Source: Candidatus Latescibacterota bacterium | GTDB lineage: Bacteria; Latescibacterota; UBA2968; GCA-2709665 | Direction: 5' to 3' | NCBI GenBank assembly: GCA_012270675.1 | Contig: JAAXHW010000084.1 | Coordinates: 1-36,147, forward strand | Length of the DNA: 36,147 nucleotides | Shown here: positions 1 through 8,561 of the stretch, in pieces | How positions within the stretch are numbered: position 1 is the stretch's first letter | Layout of the letters: every line of letters starts with the position of its first letter | Program-made: the position numbers and the translations under genes | Notes under the pieces: generated by a model | Told to the model about the DNA's origin: nothing | Database searches by the model: none | Seen by the model: only the letters and a program-made list of their open reading frames with translations

Positions 1-14
1 AAAGGAGTTAGACC

Positions 15-3000
15 ATGGTCGGGTGGCGTTGTCTTTTGAGCGCAGCAGCGTTTGTCTTGATCGCTGGTGGTGGGGTCTTTGGGCAGGAGTATTTTGGGAA
101 GAACAAGGTGACCTACGACGATTATGACTGGCACTATATCGAGTCGGAGCATTTTACGATCTACTTCGACAGGGAGTCGTTGCCCGTGGCGGAGTTTGCG
201 GCCAAGGAGGCGGAGCGTGCGCTGGCGCAGATCGAGAAGGACTTGAAGTATACGCTTAAGGGGCGCTATCCGTTTGTGATTTACAATTCGCACAATGGTT
301 TTTCGGTGACGAATATTTTGCCTGAGGAGATCCCCGATGGTGTGGGTGGTTTTACGGAGTTTGCGCAGGGTCGCATCGTGATTCCCTATACGGGTTCGTA
401 TGCGGATTTTCGGCATGTGATTCACCATGAGCTGGTGCATGAGGTGACGGTGGAGATGTGGACGGGTGGGGGTCTTTTGGGAGGTGTGGTGGCGCAGACG
501 GCGTCGATACCCCCGTTGTGGGTGGTGGAGGGTGTGGCGGAGTATCTTTCTCAGGGGGGTTGGGATATTGGCGCGGACAATTTTATGCGTGATGCGACGA
601 TAACGGGTTATGCGCCTCCTATAGAGTCCCTGGGTGGTTTGTTTGCGTATAAGGGTGGTCAGTCGGTGTTTTATATGATCGAGCAGACGTATGGTAAGGA
701 GAAGGTGGCGGAGTTTATATCGAATTTTCGTTCAGCGCGTTCAGTGGACAGGGCGTTGAAGTCGTCTGTGGGTATAGGTCTTGAGGAGTTGGACGAGCAG
801 TGGCAGTTGTGGTTGAAGCGTCAGTTTTGGAACGATATCAATTTGTATCAGCATCCAGAGGAGGTGGGTAAGAATCTGACGAAGCCGCCCGATCAGCGGA
901 CGTATTTTGGTTATAATCTGGCGCCGAGTTTTTCACCTCAGCGTGACAAGATCGCCTATCAGACGCTGAGCAGTCAGGGAACGTTCAATCTTCATTTGAT
1001 GTCAGCGATTGATGGTAAGGACCTGGGCAGGCTTGTTGAGGGTGAGCGGTCATCGGATTTCGAGTCGATGTTTTTGCTTCGTCCTGGTGTGACGTGGTCA
1101 CCCGATGGTAAGCATATCGCGTTTGCTGCGAAGTCGAACAACAAGAATACGCTTTATATTCTGGAGGTACGTCGGAAGCAGGTGCGTAAGCGTTTCAAGT
1201 TTGATCTTGACGGTTTGTTCGAGCCGACGTGGTCCCCTGATGGTAAGCGTATTGCCGTTGTGGGTTTGAAGCATGGGTGGTCGGATATTTACATCGTGGA
1301 TTTGGATGACGAGTCATTGGAGCGTATCACGCACGATCCGTATGACGAGAAGCAGTTGGACTGGTCTCCTGATGGTGAGTGGATAGCGATGAGTTCGGAT
1401 CGTCCGGATACGGTTTTGTCGTTTGATGGTGAGAAGGATTTTCCGTTTGGTCAGTATGATATTTTTGTGCTTCGTCCGGATGGTTCTGAGGTGCGTCGTG
1501 TGGTGGGTCATGAGGCGGGTGATGTTCATCCATCCTGGGGTGTTGGCAGCCGGAGTCTGGCGTTTGTGTCGGATCGTACGGGCGTGGGTAATATATACAT
1601 TGCGCATCTGGACAGTGGTGTGGTGTATCCGGTGACGAATCTTCTTGGTGGAGGTCAGGGTGTGGACTGGCATTATATGGACTGGTCTGGTGATGGCAAG
1701 AAGATTGCGTTTACGTCTTTGCACAGGGCGGGTTACGATATTTTTGTGATGAATGATCCTCTATTGAAGCGTAAGCGTGCGGAGGATTTGCCTTTGACGC
1801 GTTTTGCGAAGCGTGAGCAGGGTATCGAGGATAAGACGTTTGTGGAGCGTCAGCGTGAGCGTCAGCGTCAGCGTGAGGTGGCGTCGTCGCAGGGAGAAGG
1901 AGAGGGTGTTGAGTCGTCGTCTGTGGATAGCAGTGTGGTGGATGTGAGGGTTGAGCAGTGGGTGTCGGATCAGATGTCGCTGGCTGCGGCAGAGGCAGAG
2001 TCGGTGTCCGGGGAAGGTGAGGCGTCTGTGGACAGCAGCGCTGTGGCGGCACCGTCCGACAGCGGTGCTGTGGCGGCGTCTTCTGACAGCAGCGCTGTGG
2101 GTGGGGAGGGTCTGGGCGCGGCGCTGAGGGAGTGGAACAAGGAGTTCAAGATCAACAAGTATAAGATCAAGCTGAAGCCTGAGTTTTTCGGTGCGAATGC
2201 GGGTTTTGATACGTTTTACGGCGTGAGCAGCCTGGTGCAGTTGTCGATGAGCGATGTTCTGGGGGACCACCGTCTGGTGGTGTTGACGGGTGTGAATTTT
2301 TCGTTGAAGGACAGTGATTTTTTCGTGACGTATGTGAATTTGAAGCGTCAGACGAACTTTGCGGTTCAGGCGTTTCATACGCGGTTGTTCTTTTTCAGCG
2401 GGGGTGTGTTGAATGCAGACCGGTATTATGGCGGGGCAGTGGGTCTTGAGCGTCCGTTCAACCGGTTCACGCGTTTTGAGCTGGGCAGTCGTTTTATCAC
2501 GATCTCGCGGGACCGGTTGAACGCGTTTCAAAATCCCTTTGTTCGTGGAGGGTTCACGGGAGGTACCGTGCGTGGTCAGGCAGGTCAGCACGTGGACACG
2601 CGTCGTGCGGTGATTTCCGAGGCAGCGCTTGTGGATGACAATACGATGAACAGTCTGTTTGGTCCTGTGCACGGGCGTCGGTTGCGTTTTTCTTTTGAGG
2701 GGAGTTTTGCAGGGATGACATACCGGACAGTGCAGGTGGACTACCGCAAGTATGTGCGGATGCTGGATGACTATACCTTTGGGTTGCGGCTTGCGGGGGG
2801 CACCAGCTTTGGGCCAAACAGACACATCTTCTTCGTGGGGGGTGTGAACAACCCGGTCAACCCGAGGTTTTCGACCATCGCGCAGGTGGATGACAGCCGG
2901 ATTTTCTTCTCCCGTTTCATCTGGCCCCTGCGCGGTGTTGAGCTGTTTGAGATGGCGGGTGACTCTTTTGCGCTGGCCAATGTGGCGTTCCGTTTTCCGC

Positions 3001-3287
3001 TGCTTCGCCAGTTGATCATGGGCTGGCCGCTGCCCCTGTTTTTCCAGGATGTGCAGGGCGAACTGTTCCTGGATGTGGGCGGTGCGTTCGACCGGGACGA
3101 TTTCGACCCCTGGGAGGCACGAGGCGGGGGGTTTGAACTGCGGGATCTCAAGGCGGGCTACGGGCTGGGGGTACGTGTGAATCTGGGGATCTTCCTTTTC
3201 CGCTACGATCTGGCCTGGCCTACCGACTTTGCGCAGACCTACCACCCTCTGCAGTACTTCTCAATCGATTTTACCGGGCTGTTTTGA
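15..3287 (+). CDS. Envelope protein: MA-clan metallopeptidase domain, TolB-like PD40 propeller and C-terminal Omp85-type barrel
   Basis: 1090 aa. AAAGGAG lies 7 bases before the ATG. Residues 1-24 form a signal peptide (basic start, hydrophobic core, ending near VFGQ). Residues about 40-260 look like a gluzincin (peptidase MA) domain: HELVH at 138-142 gives the two zinc His and catalytic Glu, and WVVEGVAEYL at 169-178 supplies the downstream acidic ligand. Six WSPDGK-like blades near residues 310, 361, 406, 450, 508 and 557 are PD40/TolB propeller repeats. A charged, Ser/Ala-rich low-complexity linker (about 610-705) follows. The rest is rich in alternating aromatic strands and ends in Phe, typical of Omp85/bacterial surface antigen barrels. 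It is probably exported to the outer membrane with propeller and peptidase in the periplasm. The substrate is unknown. The domain order is seen; the envelope role is inferred. Confidence 0.85.
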   Translation: MVGWRCLLSAAAFVLIAGGGVFGQEYFGKNKVTYDDYDWHYIESEHFTIYFDRESLPVAEFAAKEAERALAQIEKDLKYTLKGRYPFVIYNSHNGFSVTNILPEEIPDGVGGFTEFAQGRIVIPYTGSYADFRHVIHHELVHEVTVEMWTGGGLLGGVVAQTASIPPLWVVEGVAEYLSQGGWDIGADNFMRDATITGYAPPIESLGGLFAYKGGQSVFYMIEQTYGKEKVAEFISNFRSARSVDRALKSSVGIGLEELDEQWQLWLKRQFWNDINLYQHPEEVGKNLTKPPDQRTYFGYNLAPSFSPQRDKIAYQTLSSQGTFNLHLMSAIDGKDLGRLVEGERSSDFESMFLLRPGVTWSPDGKHIAFAAKSNNKNTLYILEVRRKQVRKRFKFDLDGLFEPTWSPDGKRIAVVGLKHGWSDIYIVDLDDESLERITHDPYDEKQLDWSPDGEWIAMSSDRPDTVLSFDGEKDFPFGQYDIFVLRPDGSEVRRVVGHEAGDVHPSWGVGSRSLAFVSDRTGVGNIYIAHLDSGVVYPVTNLLGGGQGVDWHYMDWSGDGKKIAFTSLHRAGYDIFVMNDPLLKRKRAEDLPLTRFAKREQGIEDKTFVERQRERQRQREVASSQGEGEGVESSSVDSSVVDVRVEQWVSDQMSLAAAEAESVSGEGEASVDSSAVAAPSDSGAVAASSDSSAVGGEGLGAALREWNKEFKINKYKIKLKPEFFGANAGFDTFYGVSSLVQLSMSDVLGDHRLVVLTGVNFSLKDSDFFVTYVNLKRQTNFAVQAFHTRLFFFSGGVLNADRYYGGAVGLERPFNRFTRFELGSRFITISRDRLNAFQNPFVRGGFTGGTVRGQAGQHVDTRRAVISEAALVDDNTMNSLFGPVHGRRLRFSFEGSFAGMTYRTVQVDYRKYVRMLDDYTFGLRLAGGTSFGPNRHIFFVGGVNNPVNPRFSTIAQVDDSRIFFSRFIWPLRGVELFEMAGDSFALANVAFRFPLLRQLIMGWPLPLFFQDVQGELFLDVGGAFDRDDFDPWEARGGGFELRDLKAGYGLGVRVNLGIFLFRYDLAWPTDFAQTYHPLQYFSIDFTGLF
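1848..1877 (+). repeat. Hexamer tandem repeat CGTCAG/CGTGAG within the linker of the first gene
   Basis: Five consecutive 6-base units alternate CGTCAG and CGTGAG and encode RQRERQRQRE. The repeat starts the low-complexity linker between the propeller and barrel, where length change would be tolerated. Confidence 0.7.
2031..2111 (+). repeat. 27-bp tandem repeat, three copies, in the linker
   Basis: Copies begin at 2031, 2058 and 2085, an exact 27-base period. Each starts GACAGC(A/G)G(C/T)GCTGTGG and encodes a nine-residue unit (DSSAVAAPS, DSGAVAASS, DSSAVGGEG). The repeat is in frame, so copy-number change would alter linker length without a frameshift. Confidence 0.8.
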
Positions 3288-3373
3288 CTTCTTGGAAAGT
3301 GAAGATCAGCTGGGGCGCCTGAAGGCGATGGCTTCTGCGTAACGTAAACCCGCTGTCGAATGCGTCGCCTGTA

Positions 3374-3403
3374 CCCCGGAAGTCGTTTTTCCGGGGTTTT
3401 TTT
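3374..3403 (+). terminator. Rho-independent terminator of the envelope-protein gene
   Basis: Perfect 8-bp stem CCCCGGAA (3374-3381) and TTCCGGGG (3389-3396) with a 7-base loop, followed by seven T (3397-3403). The T-run lies on the plus-strand side only, so it ends the upstream gene. It touches the stop codon of the convergent dehydratase gene. Confidence 0.9.
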
Positions 3404-5384
3404 ATGGCGCAGCGGCCAGGGCTTCGAGGATGGCGTTGACGTCGTAGACGCAGCCGCCCCAGGTGCCCCCGCCGACGTTCTGGAGAGCGGCCCAGAGGCG
3501 GGTGTCGTCGGGCAGGTCGGGGTCGGGCGCCAGGTCGGGGTGGAGGGGGCGATAGGCGAGGATGCGGGCACCGGCTTCGGCGCCGAAGCGTTCCGTTTTG
3601 TGGCCCACCAGGTTGACGCTGCCTTCGAGGGTGTTCCGGTCGATGATGATTTCGACGATGTCGCCATCGGTGAGTTTGCCGACCGGGCCGCCGGCGAGGG
3701 CCTCCGGACCGATGTGGCCGATGCAGGCACCGGTGGAGAAGCCGGAGAAGCGGGCGTCGGTGAGGACGGCGACCCGTTTCCCAAAGTCAAGGTATTTGAG
3801 CGAGGTGGTGATCTGGGCGATTTCCTCCATGCCCGCGCCCATGGGTCCCCGGCCGATGAGGACCATGACGTCGCCCGGTTTGACGCCTCCGGGGCCGGGG
3901 GCTTTCAGGGCGGCGATGGCGGCACGTTCGGTTGTGAAGATTCTGGCAGGGCCGGTTGTGCGGTAGACGCCGTCTGCGTCGACGACGGTGGGGTCGATGG
4001 CCGTGCTTTTGATGACGGAGCCTTCGGGGGCGATGTTGCCGGTGGGGAAGCAGACGGTGCTGGTCAGCCCCCTCTCCCGCGCCCGGTCGGGGCGCATGAT
4101 GACGTCTTCCGGGGCAACGCCGTCCAGGTCCTGGAGGCGCTTCCGGAAGCGGGTGCGGCGTTCTGAGGACTCCCACCAGTCGAGGTTTTCGCCAACCGGG
4201 CGTCCCGAGACGGTGAGGGCGTTCTCCCTGAGGAGGCCCAGGCGGCGGAGCTGGCGCATCACTTCGGGGACGCCGCCGGCGAGGAAGGCCCGGACGGTGG
4301 GGTGATATTGGGGGCCGTTGGGCAGGACGTCGACGAGGCGGGGAACCTGGCGGTTGATGCTGTTCCAGTCGTCCACGGTGGGGCGGGAAAGGCCGGCTGC
4401 GTAGGCGATCGCCGGGATGTGCAGGAGGAGGTTGGTGGAGCCGCCGAAGGCGGCGTGTGTGACCATGGCGTTGTGGAGTGCGTCATCCGTGAGGAGGTCG
4501 CGGGTGGTGAGATCGGCGGCCCGGAGGCCCAGGAGCGCGCGAGCGGACCGGCGGGCCATGTCGAACCAGACCGGCTCTCCGGACGGGGCGAGGGCGGAGT
4601 GGGGCAGGGCGAGGCCGAGGGCCTCGGCCACGACCTGGGAGGTGGCTGCCGTGCCCAGGAACTGGCAGCCGCCTCCGGGGCTGGCGCAGGCCCGGCAGCC
4701 GAGGTCCTGGACGTCCTCGATGGTGATTTCGCCGTGGGCGAGACGGGCGCCCACGGACTGGATCTTGCCGGCGTCTTCGCCCTGTTCGGGGGGGAGGGTA
4801 ACGCCGCCGGGTACGATGACGGCGGGCAGGGTGTGCATGGCGGCAAGGGCGATCATCATGGCGGGGAGGCCTTTGTCGCAGGTGCCGACGCCGATGAGGC
4901 CTTTTCGGGTGGGCAGGGAGCGGACGAGGCGGCGCAGGACGGTTGCCGCGTCGTTGCGGTAGGGGAGGCTGTCGAGCATGCCGGTTGTGCCCTGGCTGCG
5001 CCCGTCGCAGGGGTCGGAGCAGTAGCCGGCAAAGGGGATGCCACCCAGGCGGGAGATCTCCCGGGCGGCTTCCTGCATGAGCAGGCCGACTTCCCAGTGG
5101 CCGGTGTGGTAGCCCAGGGCGATGGGCGTACCGTCGGACGCCCGGATGCCGCCCTGCGTGCTGAGGATGAGGAATTCCGGGCGGCCAAGCTCGGCCGGGT
5201 TCCACCCCATACCCGCGTTCTGGGTGTAGCCGAAGATGTCGCCGCTGGGGGCGTTGATCACCTGTTCTTCGGTGAGGGCGATCAGACGGCCTTCCGGGCC
5301 GGGCGCGCGGGACCGGACGGTGTAGATCGAATCGTCGTCGGACTGGACGATGGCTTTGAAGGGGATGGAGGGGATGGTGGCCAT
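3402..5384 (-). CDS. IlvD/Edd-family sugar-acid dehydratase, YjhG/YagF type
   Basis: 660 aa, close to the roughly 655 aa of E. coli YjhG and YagF, which dehydrate D-xylonate to 2-keto-3-deoxy-D-xylonate. Iron-sulfur ligand cysteines are visible at C126 ([14 protein letters not shown]), C169 ([11 protein letters not shown]) and C240 ([13 protein letters not shown]), as expected for an IlvD/Edd enzyme. The SDPCDGR and DSLPYRNDA signatures favour the YjhG/YagF branch over dihydroxy-acid dehydratase. It starts at ATG 5384 with a weak GAGG upstream. It is the last gene of a minus-strand operon, 34 bases after the isomerase-like gene. A neighbouring dehydrogenase and sugar isomerase fit sugar-acid catabolism. 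The exact substrate is not settled by sequence. Confidence 0.88.
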   Translation of the reverse strand: MATIPSIPFKAIVQSDDDSIYTVRSRAPGPEGRLIALTEEQVINAPSGDIFGYTQNAGMGWNPAELGRPEFLILSTQGGIRASDGTPIALGYHTGHWEVGLLMQEAAREISRLGGIPFAGYCSDPCDGRSQGTTGMLDSLPYRNDAATVLRRLVRSLPTRKGLIGVGTCDKGLPAMMIALAAMHTLPAVIVPGGVTLPPEQGEDAGKIQSVGARLAHGEITIEDVQDLGCRACASPGGGCQFLGTAATSQVVAEALGLALPHSALAPSGEPVWFDMARRSARALLGLRAADLTTRDLLTDDALHNAMVTHAAFGGSTNLLLHIPAIAYAAGLSRPTVDDWNSINRQVPRLVDVLPNGPQYHPTVRAFLAGGVPEVMRQLRRLGLLRENALTVSGRPVGENLDWWESSERRTRFRKRLQDLDGVAPEDVIMRPDRARERGLTSTVCFPTGNIAPEGSVIKSTAIDPTVVDADGVYRTTGPARIFTTERAAIAALKAPGPGGVKPGDVMVLIGRGPMGAGMEEIAQITTSLKYLDFGKRVAVLTDARFSGFSTGACIGHIGPEALAGGPVGKLTDGDIVEIIIDRNTLEGSVNLVGHKTERFGAEAGARILAYRPLHPDLAPDPDLPDDTRLWAALQNVGGGTWGGCVYDVNAILEALAAAP

Positions 5385-5418
5385 GGAAAACCTCAGCGAT
5401 CGGGGGTTGGAGGATTGT

Positions 5419-6189
5419 CTACTTCAGGCCCATCGCCTGGAGGTTTCCGAGGCTGATGCCCAGGCTTTCAAAGGGGTCTCTCTCGCTCCTGTCCTGCTCG
5501 ACGATGTACCAGCGGGCGCCGGCTTCTTTGCAGGCGTCGAGGATGGCGGGCCAGTTGAGGTTGCCTTCGCCGACTTCGGCGAAGCGCTGTTCGTGGCCTT
5601 TCATGGCCATGTCTTTGACATGGACCAGATCGGCGCGGCCCTTTGCCTTGCGGATCCAGGCGGCGGGGTCGCCGCCTCCGTGCTGGATCCAGTAGGTGTC
5701 GATCTCCAGCTGGAAGAGGTCGGGGTCGCTCTCTTCAAAGAGGATGTCCAGGCCGGTGCGGTCGCCGAATTTTTCGAGTTCGAAGCTGTGGTTGTGGTAG
5801 CCGAAGGTGAGGCCGGCCCCGGCAAGTTTGCGGGCGACTTCGGAGGCTTCCCGTGCGAATTTCCTGAACCCGTCTCCACCCGCTTTGCGGTAGGACTGCG
5901 GCAGGCCGCCAATGGCGGCATATTTGCAGTCGTAGGTGAGGTGCTCATCGATGACTGACTGGGGATCATCGCGCATGCGCTCGTAGCCGGTGTGGGTGGC
6001 GCAGATGGTGAGGCCTTCGCCGTCGGCCATGGTTTTGAGTTCTGTGGGGTCGATTTCTCCCAGGGCCGAGATCTGCATGGCGTCGTAGCCGAGGGCTTTT
6101 ACCTTTTTCAGGGCGGTGGCGATGTCGGCAGGCGTTCTGGTGAAGTCTCGAACGGTATACATCTGCGCTGCCAGGACGGTGCTGGACAT
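5419..6189 (-). CDS. Sugar phosphate isomerase/epimerase (xylose isomerase-like TIM barrel)
   Basis: 256 aa. An upstream in-frame start at 6312 exists, but AAAAGGAG sits 5 bases before the ATG at 6189, and the family-like sequence ([15 protein letters not shown]) begins there, so the shorter start is chosen. The AP-endonuclease-2/xylose-isomerase-like fold is suggested by metal-ligand motifs in order: [21 protein letters not shown] and YIVEQDR, supplying Glu, Asp and His residues typical of IolE, hydroxypyruvate isomerase and related epimerases. No signal peptide. It sits between an Ldh2 dehydrogenase and a sugar-acid dehydratase in one operon, so an isomerase or epimerase step in sugar or polyol catabolism is likely. 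The substrate is unknown. Confidence 0.85.
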   Translation of the reverse strand: MSSTVLAAQMYTVRDFTRTPADIATALKKVKALGYDAMQISALGEIDPTELKTMADGEGLTICATHTGYERMRDDPQSVIDEHLTYDCKYAAIGGLPQSYRKAGGDGFRKFAREASEVARKLAGAGLTFGYHNHSFELEKFGDRTGLDILFEESDPDLFQLEIDTYWIQHGGGDPAAWIRKAKGRADLVHVKDMAMKGHEQRFAEVGEGNLNWPAILDACKEAGARWYIVEQDRSERDPFESLGISLGNLQAMGLK

Positions 6190-6226
6190 TTTTGCTCCTT
6201 TTGTATCCGGTTGTCTCTCACAGGGA

Positions 6227-7225
6227 TCAGAACCGCGTGTTCGGGTAATGTGCAAAAGGCGTTTCCACGCCCAGTATGTCGGCCTCTTTTTGAAGTACCT
6301 GCCGATGTTCATCGCTGACGGGAATCCCTTTTTGTTCGTTCTCTTTTGCCCACGTCCATTCGTTGCCGCCCGCCAGTTCCGCCCGCTCCATGCCGGGCAG
6401 AGGCTTCGTTTGACGGGCGTCGCCGATAAAGCGGTCCATCTCCCGCTTCAGTTCGTCCAGGGGCATGAAATGGTCCACATTGACCACGGCGATGAAGGCG
6501 CCGTGGTCCGAAGCCCACGGCGAGGTCCGGCATTCCGGTCTGTAAGCCCCCGCGAATACACTGCCCAGGCCCCTCAGGACCGAACACAGGGCCATGGCCT
6601 TGAAGAAGGTTGTGGGCAGCCGCCGGAACAGTTCCTCTTCGAAGTTGATGAGTGTTCCCCCCATATCCATCACCAGCGGCGGCTGCTCCCCGGCCGGAAT
6701 CGCCACGCTGATCGGCGAGGTGTTGACAACGTCGAAAATCATACTTCCCGGTTCGATATACGTCCCGTAAGACGAAACGGACAGCCCGATGCAGTCGTGG
6801 GCCACGGCCAGCCTGGCGTAATTGCCGGCTGCGCCGACGTGCTGGTGATTGCGCGTGGTAAGCGCCGCCACGCCGCCCGCTCTGGCTTTTTGGATGATCT
6901 TTTGCGTCCCCTCATAGCACGGAAAATATCCCAGACCTCCATCCCCGTCCATCACCAGGGCCGCGGGCGCCTCGCTTACCACTGAGATTTCTGGGCGGGG
7001 ATTGACGGCTCCGTCCCTGATCTTTTGCAGATAATAAGGCACCTGCCTGGTGCCGTGGCTGAAGAGGCAGCGCAGGTCGTTTCCGGTCAGAATATCTCCC
7101 AGCAGCTCCGCATCTTCCCGCGGCATTCCGACTTTCCGAAAGAGACGGACAACCAGCCGCGCCATTTCCCCGGCCGGCAGACGGATGCCGTGCTCGGGCG
7201 GATAGTTCCGCTTGTTCAGATTCAT
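6227..7225 (-). CDS. Ldh2-family (malate/L-lactate dehydrogenase type) NAD(P)-dependent oxidoreductase
   Basis: 332 aa. The ATG at 7225 abuts the TAA stop of the upstream M16 peptidase gene, and its strong AGGAGG (8-base spacing) lies inside that gene, so the two are probably translationally coupled. Family marks are SHGTRQVPYYL with H57 and NHQHVGAAGNYA with H129, matching the SHG/THG and GHxGxxGYY motifs of the malate/lactate/ureidoglycolate dehydrogenase family. The later GGHKGY motif present in the paralogue at 10007-10984 is replaced here by FFKAMAL, so cofactor or substrate preference may differ. It likely oxidises or reduces a 2-hydroxy acid. It is a distant paralogue of the other Ldh2 gene in the window. 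Confidence 0.85.
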   Translation of the reverse strand: MNLNKRNYPPEHGIRLPAGEMARLVVRLFRKVGMPREDAELLGDILTGNDLRCLFSHGTRQVPYYLQKIRDGAVNPRPEISVVSEAPAALVMDGDGGLGYFPCYEGTQKIIQKARAGGVAALTTRNHQHVGAAGNYARLAVAHDCIGLSVSSYGTYIEPGSMIFDVVNTSPISVAIPAGEQPPLVMDMGGTLINFEEELFRRLPTTFFKAMALCSVLRGLGSVFAGAYRPECRTSPWASDHGAFIAVVNVDHFMPLDELKREMDRFIGDARQTKPLPGMERAELAGGNEWTWAKENEQKGIPVSDEHRQVLQKEADILGVETPFAHYPNTRF

Positions 7226-8500
7226 TTACAGAACCTCCTGCGGGTATTCAACATCCGCGTTTGCCTGATTGAGGGATTCCATTGGCCCCAGGGCCACCAG
7301 TGAGAAGTCGCCGTCCAGGGGATAGGCCTCCAGGTATTCGGCGATGCGCTTTGGGGTGACGGCGTCGATTTCGGCGATCTCTTCTTCAAGGGTTTTAAGC
7401 GGGGTGTTCGTACTCAGGCTGTGGACGATTTGGGAGAAGCGGGAAAGGCCGTGTTCACCGCGGCAGACGAGGGCGGTGGCGTGTTTGGTGCGGGCCCTGG
7501 CGAGGGCCTCGGCGTCGACTCCCTTTTTCAGGTCGGCCATCTCCTGACGGACGATGTCGAGCACCCGGGACACGTTTTTGGGATCGACCGAGGCGTAGAG
7601 GTAGAAGAGGCCGGTGTCGCTGAAGCCGTAGTAGTCGGCCGAGACTTCGTCGGCCAGGCCTTTTTGAACGATGGACCAGAAGAGCCGGCTGTTGCTGGCG
7701 GCCCCCAGGTAGGTGGCGAGCAGGTCGGCCGTGGTTGCCCAGGTATCGGCTTCGGGCGGAGCGGAGCGGGCCAGGGCGAGGTGTTCCCGGGATACGTTGT
7801 CCCGTTTTACCGTGCGGGTGGCGGTGTGGAAGGTGGGGGCGGGCTGTGTGCGGCCCGTCTCCTGAGGCGCCCAGCCCCCGCAGTGGGTTTCCACCGCGCG
7901 GATGATTTCGTCCCGGTCGAATTTTCCCGTGATGATGAAGGTCAGGTTGTTGGGGGCGTAGCGGCGCTGGAAATAGTCGGCCATCTGGTCCCGGGTGATG
8001 CCGCCCACGGTCTCTTCGGTTCCCAGGATGCTCCGGCCGAGGGGGTGGTCGGCAAAGATGTCCTGGATGAGTTCGTCGACGATGAGGGCGTCGGGGCGGT
8101 CCCTGTACATGGCGATCTCTTCGAGGATGACCTTTTTTTCCATGTCGAACTCATCGGGGGGGAGGGTGGATCGCATCATGTCGCTCAGGATCTCGATTGA
8201 GTCGCCCGCCCGCCCGCTCTGCACCCAGTGGAAGTACGCAGTGCCTTCCCACCAGGTATAGGCGTTCCACATGGCGCCCAGGTCGTCCACGTCCAGGGTG
8301 AGCTGGCGCCAGTCTCTTTTTGTTGTGCCTTTAAAGCACATGTGCTCTAAAAAATGGGAGACGCCGGCCAGCTCGGCGGGTTCGTCCCGGGAGCCGGTGT
8401 TGACAAAAAAGCCGAGTGCCGCAGAGTTGATTCGAGGGATGGTCTCAAAGACCAGGGTAAGGCCGTTGTCGAGGGTGTGTTTGGAAAAGGGTGAGGACAT
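7226..8500 (-). CDS. M16-family zinc peptidase, catalytic subunit
   Basis: 424 aa. The inverted zinc motif HFLEH is at residues 49-53 (H49, E52, H53) in the context GVSHFLEHMCFKGT, with the distal Glu in VILEEIAMYRD (E127/E128), so this subunit should bind zinc. The second half keeps the SRLF arginine but lacks the RGLAY tyrosine (KGLADEV instead). This complements the upstream partner, which has lost the zinc motif but keeps Arg/Tyr, as in heterodimeric M16B peptidases and the mitochondrial processing peptidase. GGAG lies 6 bases before ATG 8500. No signal peptide, so cytoplasmic. It follows the partner by 61 bases and is coupled to the downstream dehydrogenase. Confidence 0.92.
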   Translation of the reverse strand: MSSPFSKHTLDNGLTLVFETIPRINSAALGFFVNTGSRDEPAELAGVSHFLEHMCFKGTTKRDWRQLTLDVDDLGAMWNAYTWWEGTAYFHWVQSGRAGDSIEILSDMMRSTLPPDEFDMEKKVILEEIAMYRDRPDALIVDELIQDIFADHPLGRSILGTEETVGGITRDQMADYFQRRYAPNNLTFIITGKFDRDEIIRAVETHCGGWAPQETGRTQPAPTFHTATRTVKRDNVSREHLALARSAPPEADTWATTADLLATYLGAASNSRLFWSIVQKGLADEVSADYYGFSDTGLFYLYASVDPKNVSRVLDIVRQEMADLKKGVDAEALARARTKHATALVCRGEHGLSRFSQIVHSLSTNTPLKTLEEEIAEIDAVTPKRIAEYLEAYPLDGDFSLVALGPMESLNQANADVEYPQEVL

Positions 8501-8561
8501 GGAGCGCTCCGGAGGTGAATGCTGTTCTCATCGTTTTGTGGGACTAAAAAATGCAAGGGGC

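Noticed and set aside
1761-3245. 494-codon minus-strand frame within the first gene
   Set aside because: Antisense shadow; the peptide is low-complexity and the plus-strand frame has signal peptide, propeller and barrel features.
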